From CAZSXU01 sp964610505 (GTDB lineage Bacteria > Arandabacterota > Arandabacteria > JAGLYR01), in assembly GCA_964610505.1 (NCBI GenBank), contig CAZSXU010000012.1, positions 1 to 64,000 on the forward strand: a DNA stretch of 64,000 nucleotides. Direction: 5' to 3'. The notes under the pieces were generated by a model. That model was given only the letters and a program-made list of their open reading frames with translations. It ran no database searches and had not been told where the DNA came from. Below are positions 50,246 to 58,094 of the stretch, piece after piece (the first letter of the stretch is position 1; every line of letters starts with the position of its first letter). The position numbers were made by a program, and so were the translations under genes.

Positions 50246-50713
50246 ATGTCTCTCAACCACACAGATTTCAAGATGTTCCTGGATGAAGTGACCAAGATCG
50301 TTGACGCCGATGGCGATCGAGACGAGAAGCTGCAGAAGATCTGCGATCTTCTGAGAGATCGCGTGTCGTTCTACGATTGGGTAGGATTCTACATTGTGGA
50401 TCCCGAGGAGAAGATTTTGCATCTGGGCCCCTTTGCGGGGGAACCCACCGAACACGTGAAGATTCCGTTCGGCCAGGGGGTGTGCGGTCAGGTGGCCCGA
50501 GATGAAGTTCCCATGATCGTTCAGGATGTCTCGCGGGAGTCGAACTATCTCTCCTGCAGCCCTCTCGTTCGATCGGAGATCGTCGTTCCCGTGTTCAAGG
50601 AAGGCCGCTCGGTGGCCCAAATCGACGTTGATTCCCATGAGCCGGCTGCGTTTTCGACCCGGGACCGGGCGTTTCTGATGAAGGTGTGTGAATCTGTGTC
50701 GCACCTCTTCTGA
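50246..50713 (+). CDS. msrC: GAF-type free methionine-(R)-sulfoxide reductase
   Basis: Repairs oxidised free methionine. From the ATG at 50246 (GAGG six bases upstream) it has 155 residues, the usual size; an ATG at 50231 is in frame. The GAF fold contains F-Y-D-W-V-G-F-Y, then I-P-F-G-Q-G-V-C-G-Q-V-A and L-S-C-S-P-L-V-R-S-E-I-V-V-P-V-F, where the two cysteines match the redox-active cysteines of the YebR/fRMsr family, and I-D-V-D-S-H near the end. It adds damage repair to an island otherwise devoted to detoxification. Separated from the ferritin-like gene by repeat E. Confidence 0.85.
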   Translation: MSLNHTDFKMFLDEVTKIVDADGDRDEKLQKICDLLRDRVSFYDWVGFYIVDPEEKILHLGPFAGEPTEHVKIPFGQGVCGQVARDEVPMIVQDVSRESNYLSCSPLVRSEIVVPVFKEGRSVAQIDVDSHEPAAFSTRDRAFLMKVCESVSHLF

Positions 50714-50889
50714 AGAAGGAGTCGTTCGGGAGCACATCGCCCCTCACGCTCAGGAAAAGGCTCATCCTGGCGATCATTGGCATGCCCATCGTGATCGGGT
50801 ATGCGGTCTGGACGTAGCGGACTTTCAGGGGTAAGGTGACTTCTCGGGAATCCTACGGGTGGAGAAGCATCGAGAGAGGGAGGATTGGA

Positions 50890-52101
50890 ATGGCAGGCGC
50901 GTTTCAAGCCGTACAGATCAGCGATCACGTATACTGGGTGGGGGCGATTGACTGGGGCATCCGGGATTTCCATGGATACTCCACGTCGCGGGGCACCACC
51001 TACAACGCCTTCCTTGTGATGGCGGAAAAGATTGCGCTGATCGACACCGTGAAGGCACCTTTTGAAGAGGAAATGTTCTCGAGGATTGCCTCCGTGGTCG
51101 ATCCCGCCAGGATCGACGTCATTGTCTCCAACCATTCCGAGATGGATCACACGGGCTGTCTTCCCTCCGCGTTGACACGCGTGAAACCGGAAAAGGTGTT
51201 TGCCTCTGCGATGGGGGCGAAAGCGCTCTCGGATCATTTTCACCTGGATCGGGAGATTACCGTTGTCAAGGAAGGGGAACCGCTGAGTCTGGGCAATATG
51301 GATCTCGCCTTCATTGAGACGCGAATGCTCCACTGGCCGGACAGCATGATGAGTTATCTGGCCGAAGACGAGGTTCTCTTCTCGCAGGACGCGTTCGGGA
51401 TGCATCTGGCCTCGAGCGGGCGTTTCGCCGACGAGATCGACAGGAATGTTCTTCGACAAGAAGCCACCAGGTACTATGCCAATATTCTCCTTCCGTACTC
51501 TCCGCTGGTAACCAAGCTGCTCGAGAAAGTCCAGAGCCTCGGTATTCCCATTTCCATCCTGGCGCCGGACCATGGACCCCTGTGGCGGCGTGACATTGAA
51601 ACGCCGCCGCTCTGGTACGGCGAGTGGGCATCGCAGAAGCCCACGAAGAAAGCGGTCATTGTATTTGATACCATGTGGCAGAGCACGGCTCACATCGCGA
51701 GGGCCATTGAAGAAGGCCTGGCGGGAGCCGGGGTGGATGTGCGGATCATGCCTCTGGCCTCCTGTCACCGCAGCGACGTGGTGACGGAGGTTCTCGATGC
51801 GGGGGCTCTCCTCGTCGGATCGTCGACGCTCAACAACAACATGCTTCCCAGGGTCGCCGATGTGCTGACCTACTTGACGGGGCTGAAGCCTCAGCATCTC
51901 GTGGGGACTGCATTCGGTTCCTTCGGGTGGAGTGGGGAGGCGGTCGGGTTGGTGGCCGATCGGATGCAGGCGATGAGAATCGAGCCCGTCGGAGACACGC
52001 TGAAGGTCAGGTACGTTCCGGACGCCGCCGCGCTGGATGCGTGCCGGGCGCTGGGGCGGGAGGTCGCGGACAAACTGAAGAGGATCTGTGATGATTCATA
52101 A
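50890..52101 (+). CDS. fprA: flavodiiron protein (class A), O2/NO reductase
   Basis: Reduces O2 to water or NO to N2O. 403 residues; GGGAGG before the ATG at 50890. The metallo-beta-lactamase-like domain has the diiron ligands H82-S-E84-M-D86-H, M-L-H-W-P-D, S-Q-D-A-F-G and A-P-D-H-G-P-L-W. The flavodoxin domain starts K-A-V-I-V-F-D-T-M-W-Q-S-T and contains G-S-S-T-L-N-N-N and F-G-S-F-G-W-S-G-E-A. No extra domains, hence class A. The next gene, overlapping by 11 bases, encodes the rubredoxin/flavin-reductase fusion that donates electrons to such enzymes in Moorella. Confidence 0.95.
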   Translation: MAGAFQAVQISDHVYWVGAIDWGIRDFHGYSTSRGTTYNAFLVMAEKIALIDTVKAPFEEEMFSRIASVVDPARIDVIVSNHSEMDHTGCLPSALTRVKPEKVFASAMGAKALSDHFHLDREITVVKEGEPLSLGNMDLAFIETRMLHWPDSMMSYLAEDEVLFSQDAFGMHLASSGRFADEIDRNVLRQEATRYYANILLPYSPLVTKLLEKVQSLGIPISILAPDHGPLWRRDIETPPLWYGEWASQKPTKKAVIVFDTMWQSTAHIARAIEEGLAGAGVDVRIMPLASCHRSDVVTEVLDAGALLVGSSTLNNNMLPRVADVLTYLTGLKPQHLVGTAFGSFGWSGEAVGLVADRMQAMRIEPVGDTLKVRYVPDAAALDACRALGREVADKLKRICDDS

Positions 52102-52840
52102 GGGGATGATTGAGGCGCTGTGCACGTTGGGCTACGGGCTATATGTGGTGACCTCCCGCGATGGAGAGAAACTCAACGGGCAGCTCGCCAACGCGGTGTG
52201 CCAGGTTACGGCGGAGCCTCCGAATCTCGTCGTGGCGATTCACAAAGACAATTTGACGCATGAGTACATTTCGAAGAGCCGCGTCCTGGCCATTTCGGTT
52301 CTCGAGGAAGAGACTCCGATGACGTTCATCGGGCTCTTCGGCTTTCAGTCCGGACGGGACGTGGACAAGCTCTCACGGGTGAACTACGAGGAAGGCGTAA
52401 CAGGTGCGCCCGTGGTCATGGACCACGCCGTGACGATTCTCGAAGCCAGGGTCGTGGACGAAAAGAACATTGCCACTCACACGCTGTTCATTGCGGAAGT
52501 GGTAAGGGCGGAAATCGTCAAGGAAGCCCCCGCCATCAGCTACGCGTTCTACCGGGCCGTGAAGGGAGGAACGTCTCCGAAGAATGCCCCGACGTACTCG
52601 GGCGGAGGGACGAAAGACGGAGAAAAAGACGAAGACAGAAAGGACGACAAAGAGAGAGGGCAAGAGAGAGGAGGCGAAATGAAGAAGTACGTGTGCAACG
52701 TCTGTGGCTACGTGTACGATCCCGAAAAGGGTGATCCCGATAGCAACATCGGTCCGGGAACCGCCTTCGAAAACCTTCCGGACGACTGGGTGTGCCCGGT
52801 CTGCGGCGCCGGCAAGGACGATTTCTCGCCGCAGGACTAG
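52091..52840 (+). CDS. hrb: high-molecular-weight rubredoxin (flavin reductase-rubredoxin fusion)
   Basis: NAD(P)H-dependent electron donor to flavodiiron protein. 249 residues from the ATG at 52091, overlapping fprA by 11 bases. Residues of about 1-160 are a flavin reductase-like split barrel (L-G-Y-G-L-Y-V-V-T-S, N-A-V-C-Q-V, L-A-I-S-V-L-E-E). A highly charged linker (K-D-G-E-K-D-E-D-R-K-D-D-K-E-R) leads to rubredoxin: M-K-K-Y-V-C-N-V-C-G-Y-V-Y-D and D-W-V-C-P-V-C-G-A-G-K-D-D-F. This matches the Hrb described in Moorella thermoacetica. The linker DNA carries a strong internal ribosome site (see next entry). Confidence 0.93.
   Translation: MIHKGMIEALCTLGYGLYVVTSRDGEKLNGQLANAVCQVTAEPPNLVVAIHKDNLTHEYISKSRVLAISVLEEETPMTFIGLFGFQSGRDVDKLSRVNYEEGVTGAPVVMDHAVTILEARVVDEKNIATHTLFIAEVVRAEIVKEAPAISYAFYRAVKGGTSPKNAPTYSGGGTKDGEKDEDRKDDKERGQERGGEMKKYVCNVCGYVYDPEKGDPDSNIGPGTAFENLPDDWVCPVCGAGKDDFSPQD
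52667..52681 (+). promoter_or_regulatory. internal ribosome binding site and ATG that could release free rubredoxin
   Basis: AGAGGAGGCGAAATG: an excellent Shine-Dalgarno four bases before an in-frame ATG at 52679, the first codon of the rubredoxin fold (M-K-K-Y-V-C). Initiation here would make a stand-alone 53-residue rubredoxin (52679-52840) as well as the fusion. The purine-rich linker codes for charged residues, so the site could also be a by-product of composition. Confidence 0.5.
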
Positions 52841-52869
52841 GCGGCGGGGGACAATGCCGGAATGAACAT

Positions 52870-52905
52870 GGGGGAGGTCGCTTCGTGCGATCTCCCCCTG
52901 CTTTT
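52870..52905 (+). terminator. intrinsic terminator closing the stress island
   Basis: GGGGGAGGTCGC (52870-52881), loop TTCGT, GCGATCTCCCCC (52887-52898) with one G-U pair, followed by TGCTTTT. Thirty bases after the hrb stop, facing the convergent kinase gene. Confidence 0.88.
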
Positions 52906-52923
52906 CAGACATCCCTTTGGGGT

Positions 52924-54084
52924 CTAGACGGGGAGCCAGAGACGGAAAACCGTCCCCTCGTGTTCGGAGGACGAGAAATCCACCGTGCTCCCCAGATATT
53001 CCTCGGCGAGGAGACGCATGGCAAACGTGCCCAGGCCGCGGCCGCTTTCGGGTTTCGTCGTGAAATGCCGCTGAAAGATCCGCTGGGCGACCGGTTTGGG
53101 AATGACCCCGGCGTTCCAGACGCGAAAGGAAAGCCCGCCGGCTTCCTCTTCGACCCGGATCCGGACCTCGCCTCCCTCCGGCGTTGCCTCCAGCGCATTG
53201 GCGAGCATGTTGGTGAGAATCCGGAGAAGAAGGGACGGGTCGGTGCGAACATGGCGATCGGGCACGGCCTGGGGAAAGACAATGGACCGATCCTCGGCGG
53301 CGGGGTGGTGGGCGAAAGCCTTGCGCAAACGGCCGAGCACCTCGGCCGGGGACAGGTCCCGCGCCTCGACGGGATACACTTCGATTTCTTCGTTCACCAG
53401 CTTCCGCTGAATGGCCACCTCCTTGCCCAGACGCTCGGCCGCCTCTCGAATCTCGGCCGCGAGGGCGCCGGCGCGATCCGGGCTCTCATCCTCCAGGCGA
53501 TCGGTGATCCCATAGAGACCCATAACCAGGTTGCCGATGTCGTGAAAGAAGACGCGCTCGAGCTCCACCCGGCGCTGGTGGGAGGTCAGGTCTCGGATGA
53601 AGAGAAGAATGAAGCGCTCGCTCTCAAGCCGAATCGGACAGGAGCGAACACGGAGGTAGAGGTCTCTGGGCCGGACGTCCCCCGCGACGGTCACAATGCA
53701 ATCCCGTTCCTCGGTCTTGTCCGCCCCGAGGCTGGCAACGATGGCAATGGCCGCCTCGCAGGTCGAGCAGAACTTGCTCGTACCGCAGCCGCCTTCGAAA
53801 TCCTCTGCGTGCGTGCACCGAATGGCTTCGCCGATCCGAAGTCCCAGGACTTCGCCGATGCCGGGGCTGCCGAGCATCTTGAGGAAGCCGTCGTTGGCGG
53901 CGAGAATCTGGCGTTGCTCGTTGAGGACGGCCAGGGCCCCGCCCACTGTTCGAAGGAGTCCATCAATCACGGGATTGGCCGTGGCCCGCTCGATCGCTTG
54001 CCGAAGTTCATTCTCGTCGGCCCGCTCGGCCGGCGCGAAGTGGGTATCCTGAGAAAAGGTTCTCTTGTTTTTGCCGGATCCCAT
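52924..54084 (-). CDS. soluble PAS histidine kinase with four-cysteine PAS domain
   Basis: On the minus strand I use the ATG at 54084 (AAGGAG about ten bases upstream), 386 residues; in-frame ATGs lie further out. No membrane segment. A PAS domain (A-L-A-V-L-N-E-Q-R-Q-I-L-A-A-N) contains I-R-C-T-H-A-E, then G-G-C-G-T-S-K-F-C-S-T-C-E: four cysteines suited to an Fe-S cluster or metal. The phospho-acceptor region is F-F-H-D-I-G-N, and the ATPase core has N-M-L-A-N-A-L-E-A-T and G-R-G-L-G-T-F-A-M-R. No response regulator adjoins it. Facing the stress island, it is a good candidate redox or O2 sensor, which is inference. Confidence 0.83.
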   Translation of the reverse strand: MGSGKNKRTFSQDTHFAPAERADENELRQAIERATANPVIDGLLRTVGGALAVLNEQRQILAANDGFLKMLGSPGIGEVLGLRIGEAIRCTHAEDFEGGCGTSKFCSTCEAAIAIVASLGADKTEERDCIVTVAGDVRPRDLYLRVRSCPIRLESERFILLFIRDLTSHQRRVELERVFFHDIGNLVMGLYGITDRLEDESPDRAGALAAEIREAAERLGKEVAIQRKLVNEEIEVYPVEARDLSPAEVLGRLRKAFAHHPAAEDRSIVFPQAVPDRHVRTDPSLLLRILTNMLANALEATPEGGEVRIRVEEEAGGLSFRVWNAGVIPKPVAQRIFQRHFTTKPESGRGLGTFAMRLLAEEYLGSTVDFSSSEHEGTVFRLWLPV

Positions 54085-54182
54085 GGCGAATCGTCTCCTT
54101 CCCATCCAGGATATTCGTATGGATCCCAAGCCGGTCACCCATGCCTACCATTCTAATGATGCTGCAACAAAAAAGAAAGCAT

Positions 54183-54203
54183 GTTGTTTCAAAACAAAAC
54201 AAC
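54183..54203. promoter_or_regulatory. operator-like 7-7-7 inverted repeat upstream of the PAS kinase
   Basis: GTTGTTT (54183-54189), seven bases, AAACAAC (54197-54203), in an A+T-rich tract about 100 bases upstream of the kinase start. Same 21-base geometry as the dyad at 8391 but different sequence. Confidence 0.3.
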
Positions 54204-54283
54204 GCAAATAAACTCCCCGGTGAAGGGTCCCTGTGGTTATGCATCCTCAGGGGAGTGTGATCTTCGGGGTCGAGACAATTGCC

Positions 54284-54327
54284 TTGACAAACGGGGCTAA
54301 GGGTAATAGTCTATAGAAATACTAGAC
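54284..54327 (+). promoter_or_regulatory. promoter and autoregulatory dyad of the Rrf2 gene
   Basis: TTGACA (54284-54289), exactly 17 bases, TAGTCT (54307-54312). Overlapping and just downstream of the -10 is the dyad GTCTA (54309-54313), nine bases, TAGAC (54323-54327), placed to block initiation. Rrf2 regulators commonly repress their own promoters, so this is a likely binding site. Confidence 0.62.
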
Positions 54328-54341
54328 AACAGGGAGAGCGA

Positions 54342-54785
54342 ATGCGACTTTCAACAAGATCTAGGTACGGGCTGAGAGCGGCAGTGGATCTGGCGGAGAA
54401 CTATGAGGGTGCACCTGTGTCCATGGCGGCGATCGCCAAGAGACACGGAATCTCTCGAAAATACCTCCATGCGATTCTCTCCGTGCTCAAGTCCAGTGGT
54501 GTCGTACGGAGCCTGCGGGGCGTGACCGGAGGATACGTCTTAACACGAGACCCATCACGGATTCGCGTCATCGACATCCTGGAGGCGCTGGAGGGTCCAC
54601 TGGCCCTCGCGGACTGTGTGCAAGATTCGGCCGTGTGCCAGCGGGCCGGTGGGTGCGTGACTCGCGAGGTCTGGCGGGAGCTGAGTCGCGCCATCGAGAT
54701 GGTTCTCTCGGGGACGACGCTCGGGGACCTGGTCCTTAGAAACCAGAAGGCAAAGGATCAGTTCCCCCCGATGTATCACATCTAG
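54342..54785 (+). CDS. Rrf2-family regulator with IscR-like cysteines
   Basis: 147 residues. The winged helix begins M-R-L-S-T-R-S-R-Y-G-L-R-A-A-V-D-L-A with recognition-helix region I-S-R-K-Y-L-H-A-I-L and wing R-S-L-R-G-V-T-G-G-Y. Cysteines C92, C99 and C105 (D-C-V-Q, V-C-Q-R, G-C-V-T) stand nearly where IscR has its cluster ligands (92, 98, 104), so an Fe-S cluster is likely. The gene precedes cysK and cysE, which is also the context of CymR-type cysteine repressors. It could therefore sense Fe-S status, cysteine, or both; the cysteines favour the first. Confidence 0.87.
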   Translation: MRLSTRSRYGLRAAVDLAENYEGAPVSMAAIAKRHGISRKYLHAILSVLKSSGVVRSLRGVTGGYVLTRDPSRIRVIDILEALEGPLALADCVQDSAVCQRAGGCVTREVWRELSRAIEMVLSGTTLGDLVLRNQKAKDQFPPMYHI

Positions 54786-54923
54786 GCACGCTGGTGCAGA
54801 CGGCTCGATGCCGGCGATCCGGCGTCATCTGACCCGGGGCAGTCAGAGTCCGGAAAGCGGAAGGTGAGGTCAACACGCCAACTTGGTCACATCGACGGGA
54901 GATTCACAGAGGAGAAAGGGCGG

Positions 54924-55877
54924 ATGAGGAGAATCGTAGAGGATGTCACCCGACTCGTAGGCGGAACGCCGCTTGTCAAGCTCGGCCGGATCGGGCAGGG
55001 CCTCCATGCAGAGATTGTGGCGAAAATGGAGTCCTTCAACCCGTGCTCGAGCGTGAAAGATCGCATCGGACTCAGCATGATCGAGGCGGCCGAGCGGTCC
55101 GGCAACATCGGACCGGACACCATAATCGTCGAACCCACCAGTGGAAACACGGGTATTGCCCTGGCGTTTGTCTGCGCCGCAAAGGGGTACCGCCTGATCC
55201 TGACGATGCCGGATACGATGAGCCTGGAGCGCAGGAAGCTGCTGAAGGCTCTCGGGGCCGAGCTCATCCTCACGCCGGGAGCCGAGGGGATGCCGGGCGC
55301 GATCCGGAAGGCGGACGAACTCGCCGCATCCGATCCAACGTACTTCATGCCCCACCAGTTCAAGAACCCGGCGAACCCGGAAGTGCACAGGAAAACCACG
55401 GCGGAGGAGATCTGGAACGATACGGACGGTGGGATCGACGTTCTGGTCGCGGGAGTGGGAACGGGCGGAACGATCACGGGTGTCGCAGAGATCATCAAGG
55501 AGCGAAAACCGTCGCTCAAGGTGATAGCCGTAGAACCGGCGGATTCGCCCGTTCTCTCGGGAGGCCAAGCGGGGTCTCACAAGATCCAGGGAATCGGGGC
55601 GGGGTTCGTGCCGGATGTCTTGCGGGTGGAACTCGTCGACGAGGTCATCCGGGTTCGCCATCAGGATGCGGGGAGGATGGCCCGCCGGTTGGCTCGGGAG
55701 GAGGGCATTCTGGCCGGCATTTCGGCCGGCGCGGCACTGTGGGCTGCAGTGGAGGTGGCCAAGAGGCCGGAAAGCGCCGGGAAAACGATCGTGTTCATAC
55801 TGTGCGACACGGGGGAACGCTACCTGAGTACGTGGCTGTTCGAGGATTCGGACGAAGGGGGACCCAATGGCTCGTGA
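54924..55877 (+). CDS. cysK: cysteine synthase (O-acetylserine sulfhydrylase)
   Basis: PLP enzyme making cysteine from O-acetylserine and sulfide. 317 residues from the ATG at 54924 (GGAGAAAGGG upstream). Motifs: G-G-T-P-L-V-K-L, the PLP lysine in N-P-C-S-S-V-K-D-R-I-G, E-P-T-S-G-N-T-G-I-A-L-A and G-V-G-T-G-G-T-I-T-G. It overlaps cysE by 11 bases, so the two last steps of cysteine synthesis are translated together, consistent with a cysteine synthase complex. Downstream of the Rrf2 regulator. Confidence 0.95.
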   Translation: MRRIVEDVTRLVGGTPLVKLGRIGQGLHAEIVAKMESFNPCSSVKDRIGLSMIEAAERSGNIGPDTIIVEPTSGNTGIALAFVCAAKGYRLILTMPDTMSLERRKLLKALGAELILTPGAEGMPGAIRKADELAASDPTYFMPHQFKNPANPEVHRKTTAEEIWNDTDGGIDVLVAGVGTGGTITGVAEIIKERKPSLKVIAVEPADSPVLSGGQAGSHKIQGIGAGFVPDVLRVELVDEVIRVRHQDAGRMARRLAREEGILAGISAGAALWAAVEVAKRPESAGKTIVFILCDTGERYLSTWLFEDSDEGGPNGS

Positions 55878-56790
55878 TGGGAGGAGGGAACAGCAGAGAC
55901 TCTCTTCGGTGGTGGACTCTCTCTGCGCTCTCGAAGGGGGGCTGATCGGTCCGGTGAGGCGGGGGCATGGACAGCCGCTGCCGTCGCGGAACACGATCGT
56001 GAAGATCGTTGAAGACATTCGCTCGCTCCTGTTCCCTGGCTACTTCGGGATTTCGGAGATGGATACCGGCAGCATGAGATATCACGTGGGTTCCACGCTG
56101 GACCGGGTTCAGCGGGAGATGCAGGAGCAGATCAAGCGGGGCGTGTGCTTTGTCTGCGAGAAGGACCCGGAGGAGTGCACCACCTGCGAGGATCGCTCCC
56201 TCACAATGATCCGGACTTTCGTCGAGAGGCTGCCCGAAGTGCAGCGGCTCCTGGCCACGGATGTTCGGGCCGCCTACGAAGGCGACCCGGCCGCCACGAG
56301 CCCGGACGAAGCGATCTTCTGCTACCCCGGCATGCTGGCAATCACAAACTATCGGATCGCGCACGAGCTTCATCGGCTCGGCGTCCCGCTGATCCCGAGG
56401 ATTATCACGGAACACGCGCACAGCCACACGGGAATCGACGTTCACCCCGGAGCCCGGATCGACGAGAGCTTCTTCATCGACCATGGGACCGGAGTCGTGA
56501 TCGGCGAGACGTGCATCATCGGCAAGAGAGTGCGACTCTACCAGGGAGTAACGCTCGGAGCGAAGAGCTTTCCTCTGGACGAGCACGGCAAGCCGATCAA
56601 GGGAATCGATCGCCACCCGGTGGTCGAGGATGATGTGATCATTTACTCCGGTGCCACGATTCTCGGGCGCGTCACCATCGGAAGAGGGTCCGTCATCGGA
56701 GGCAACATCTGGTTGGTGGAAGATGTTCCGGCCAACAGCCGGGTCGCCCAGGACGGGGGTCCGGTCAATCGTCAAGGCGGTGAGGGCTAA
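55867..56790 (+). CDS. cysE: serine O-acetyltransferase with four-cysteine insert
   Basis: Acetylates serine from acetyl-CoA, supplying cysK. 307 residues. The C-terminal left-handed beta-helix (hexapeptide repeats) has I-D-V-H-P-G-A-R-I, F-F-I-D-H-G-T-G-V-V-I-G-E-T and I-Y-S-G-A-T-I-L-G-R-V-T-I-G, with the catalytic Asp-His in the second block. The N-terminal helical part contains C94-x2-C97-x6-C104-x2-C107, a zinc- or Fe-S-like motif not typical of enterobacterial CysE. The C-terminal tail is short and lacks the Ile end used for CysK binding in enterobacteria. The stop overlaps the next ATG (TAATG). Confidence 0.9.
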   Translation: MARDGRREQQRLSSVVDSLCALEGGLIGPVRRGHGQPLPSRNTIVKIVEDIRSLLFPGYFGISEMDTGSMRYHVGSTLDRVQREMQEQIKRGVCFVCEKDPEECTTCEDRSLTMIRTFVERLPEVQRLLATDVRAAYEGDPAATSPDEAIFCYPGMLAITNYRIAHELHRLGVPLIPRIITEHAHSHTGIDVHPGARIDESFFIDHGTGVVIGETCIIGKRVRLYQGVTLGAKSFPLDEHGKPIKGIDRHPVVEDDVIIYSGATILGRVTIGRGSVIGGNIWLVEDVPANSRVAQDGGPVNRQGGEG

Positions 56791-58094
56791 TGCCCGGAGC
56801 GTTTCGGTTTCGTTGGCTCATCACGTTCGGCCTCATGGCCGTCGTGGGGAGTGTGTCTACATCCCCGGCGAAAGCCGGGCCCGCAACTCTGGATGAATAC
56901 CTCGCCGTTGCCGCCCGGAACAACCCGGGATTGGAGGCGGCTTTTCACCGCTGGAAGGCGGCCGTGGAGCGGGTTCCGCAGATGCGATCGCTTCCGGACC
57001 CGAGGTTCGACTACGCCTACTTCATCCGGGAAGTGGAAACACGGGTTGGCCCACAGAAGCAGAGATTCAGCCTCTCTCAGATGTTTCCCTGGTTCGGGAA
57101 GCTCCAGCTCCGGCGCGACGCGGCGGCCGAGGCAGCCAAGGCCGAGGCGGAACGGTACGACATGGCGAAGCTCGACCTCTTCTATCGTGTGAAGAGCGCC
57201 TACAGCGAGTACTACTACCTGGCGCGCGCCATGGCCGTCACGGAAGAAAACGTCCGCCTGCTCCGGCAGGTTGTGAACGTGGCGAAGACGCGATACGAAA
57301 CGGCCGGAGCCGGCTACGAAGACGTGGTTCGAGCGGAGATTGAACTCGGATTGCTCGAGGATCGTCTGGCGACGGAGCGGGACCTTCGGGGCGCGCTGTC
57401 GGCTCGGCTTGCGGCGGCGATGGGAAAGCCGTCGGACGAGGTTCTGCCCTGGCCGACCGAGCCCCCCGAGACCGTGCCGCCGGCTTCTGACGAGGAGCTG
57501 GCGCGGTGGGTCCGGGAACGGAATCCCGAGCTCCGGGCCTACGAGTTCGCGGCGGCAGGCGAGCGAGCTCGGGCGCGGCTGGCGCAGAAAAGCTTCTTCC
57601 CGGACTTCACCCTGGGGATCGACGTCATCGACACGGACGAGGCCATCAATCCGGGCCTGGTGGACAGCGGTAAGGATCCGGTGATCGCCCGGTTCTCGAT
57701 GAGCGTGCCTCTCTGGTACGGCAAGCACCGTGCGGAGAGCCGGGAAGCCGAGGCCCGCTACCGGGCCGCCCTGGAGGCAAGGGACGAACGGGAGAACACC
57801 CTCATGGCCGACCTCAGCTTCGTCCTGTACCACTTCCGGGACGCGGGCAGGCGAATGGACCTGTATCGGGATACTCTGCTTCCCATGGCGAGGGGAGCTT
57901 TGGAAGTGGCCCGGCGATCCTACTCCGCCGGGACGACGGACTACCCGACCCTGATCGAAACCCAGCGCACCGTGCTCGCACTGGATCTGGCCTATGAGCG
58001 GTCGCTCGCGGATCGGGCGATCCGGCTTGCAGAGCTGGAAATGCTGGCGGGTCAAGAGGCGCCGGGGAACCCGACAAACGGAGGTTCAGAATGA
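56790..58094 (+). CDS. TolC/CusC-like outer-membrane efflux channel
   Basis: 434 residues, starting in a TAATG overlap with cysE. Signal peptide (L-I-T-F-G-L-M-A-V-V-G, cleavage near A-K-A-G). The body has two outer-membrane-efflux repeats: L-D-E-Y-L-A-V-A-A-R-N-N-P-G-L, P-D-P-R-F-D-Y, S-L-S-Q-M-F-P-W-F-G-K-L and, in the second half, N-P-E-L-R-A-Y, F-F-P-D-F-T-L-G, M-S-V-P-L-W-Y-G-K-H. Long coiled-coil helices with Y-S-A-G-T-T-D-Y fit the periplasmic tunnel. Partner of the adaptor and RND pump downstream; translational coupling to cysE is unusual. Confidence 0.9.
   Translation: MPGAFRFRWLITFGLMAVVGSVSTSPAKAGPATLDEYLAVAARNNPGLEAAFHRWKAAVERVPQMRSLPDPRFDYAYFIREVETRVGPQKQRFSLSQMFPWFGKLQLRRDAAAEAAKAEAERYDMAKLDLFYRVKSAYSEYYYLARAMAVTEENVRLLRQVVNVAKTRYETAGAGYEDVVRAEIELGLLEDRLATERDLRGALSARLAAAMGKPSDEVLPWPTEPPETVPPASDEELARWVRERNPELRAYEFAAAGERARARLAQKSFFPDFTLGIDVIDTDEAINPGLVDSGKDPVIARFSMSVPLWYGKHRAESREAEARYRAALEARDERENTLMADLSFVLYHFRDAGRRMDLYRDTLLPMARGALEVARRSYSAGTTDYPTLIETQRTVLALDLAYERSLADRAIRLAELEMLAGQEAPGNPTNGGSE

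Noticed and set aside
50710..50817. 35-codon frame with a basic start and a 20-residue hydrophobic stretch (K-R-L-I-L-A-I-I-G-M-P-I-V-I-G-Y) between msrC and fprA
   Set aside because: It has only a CTG as possible start and overlaps the msrC stop. It may be a remnant of a small membrane protein; conservation data would be needed.
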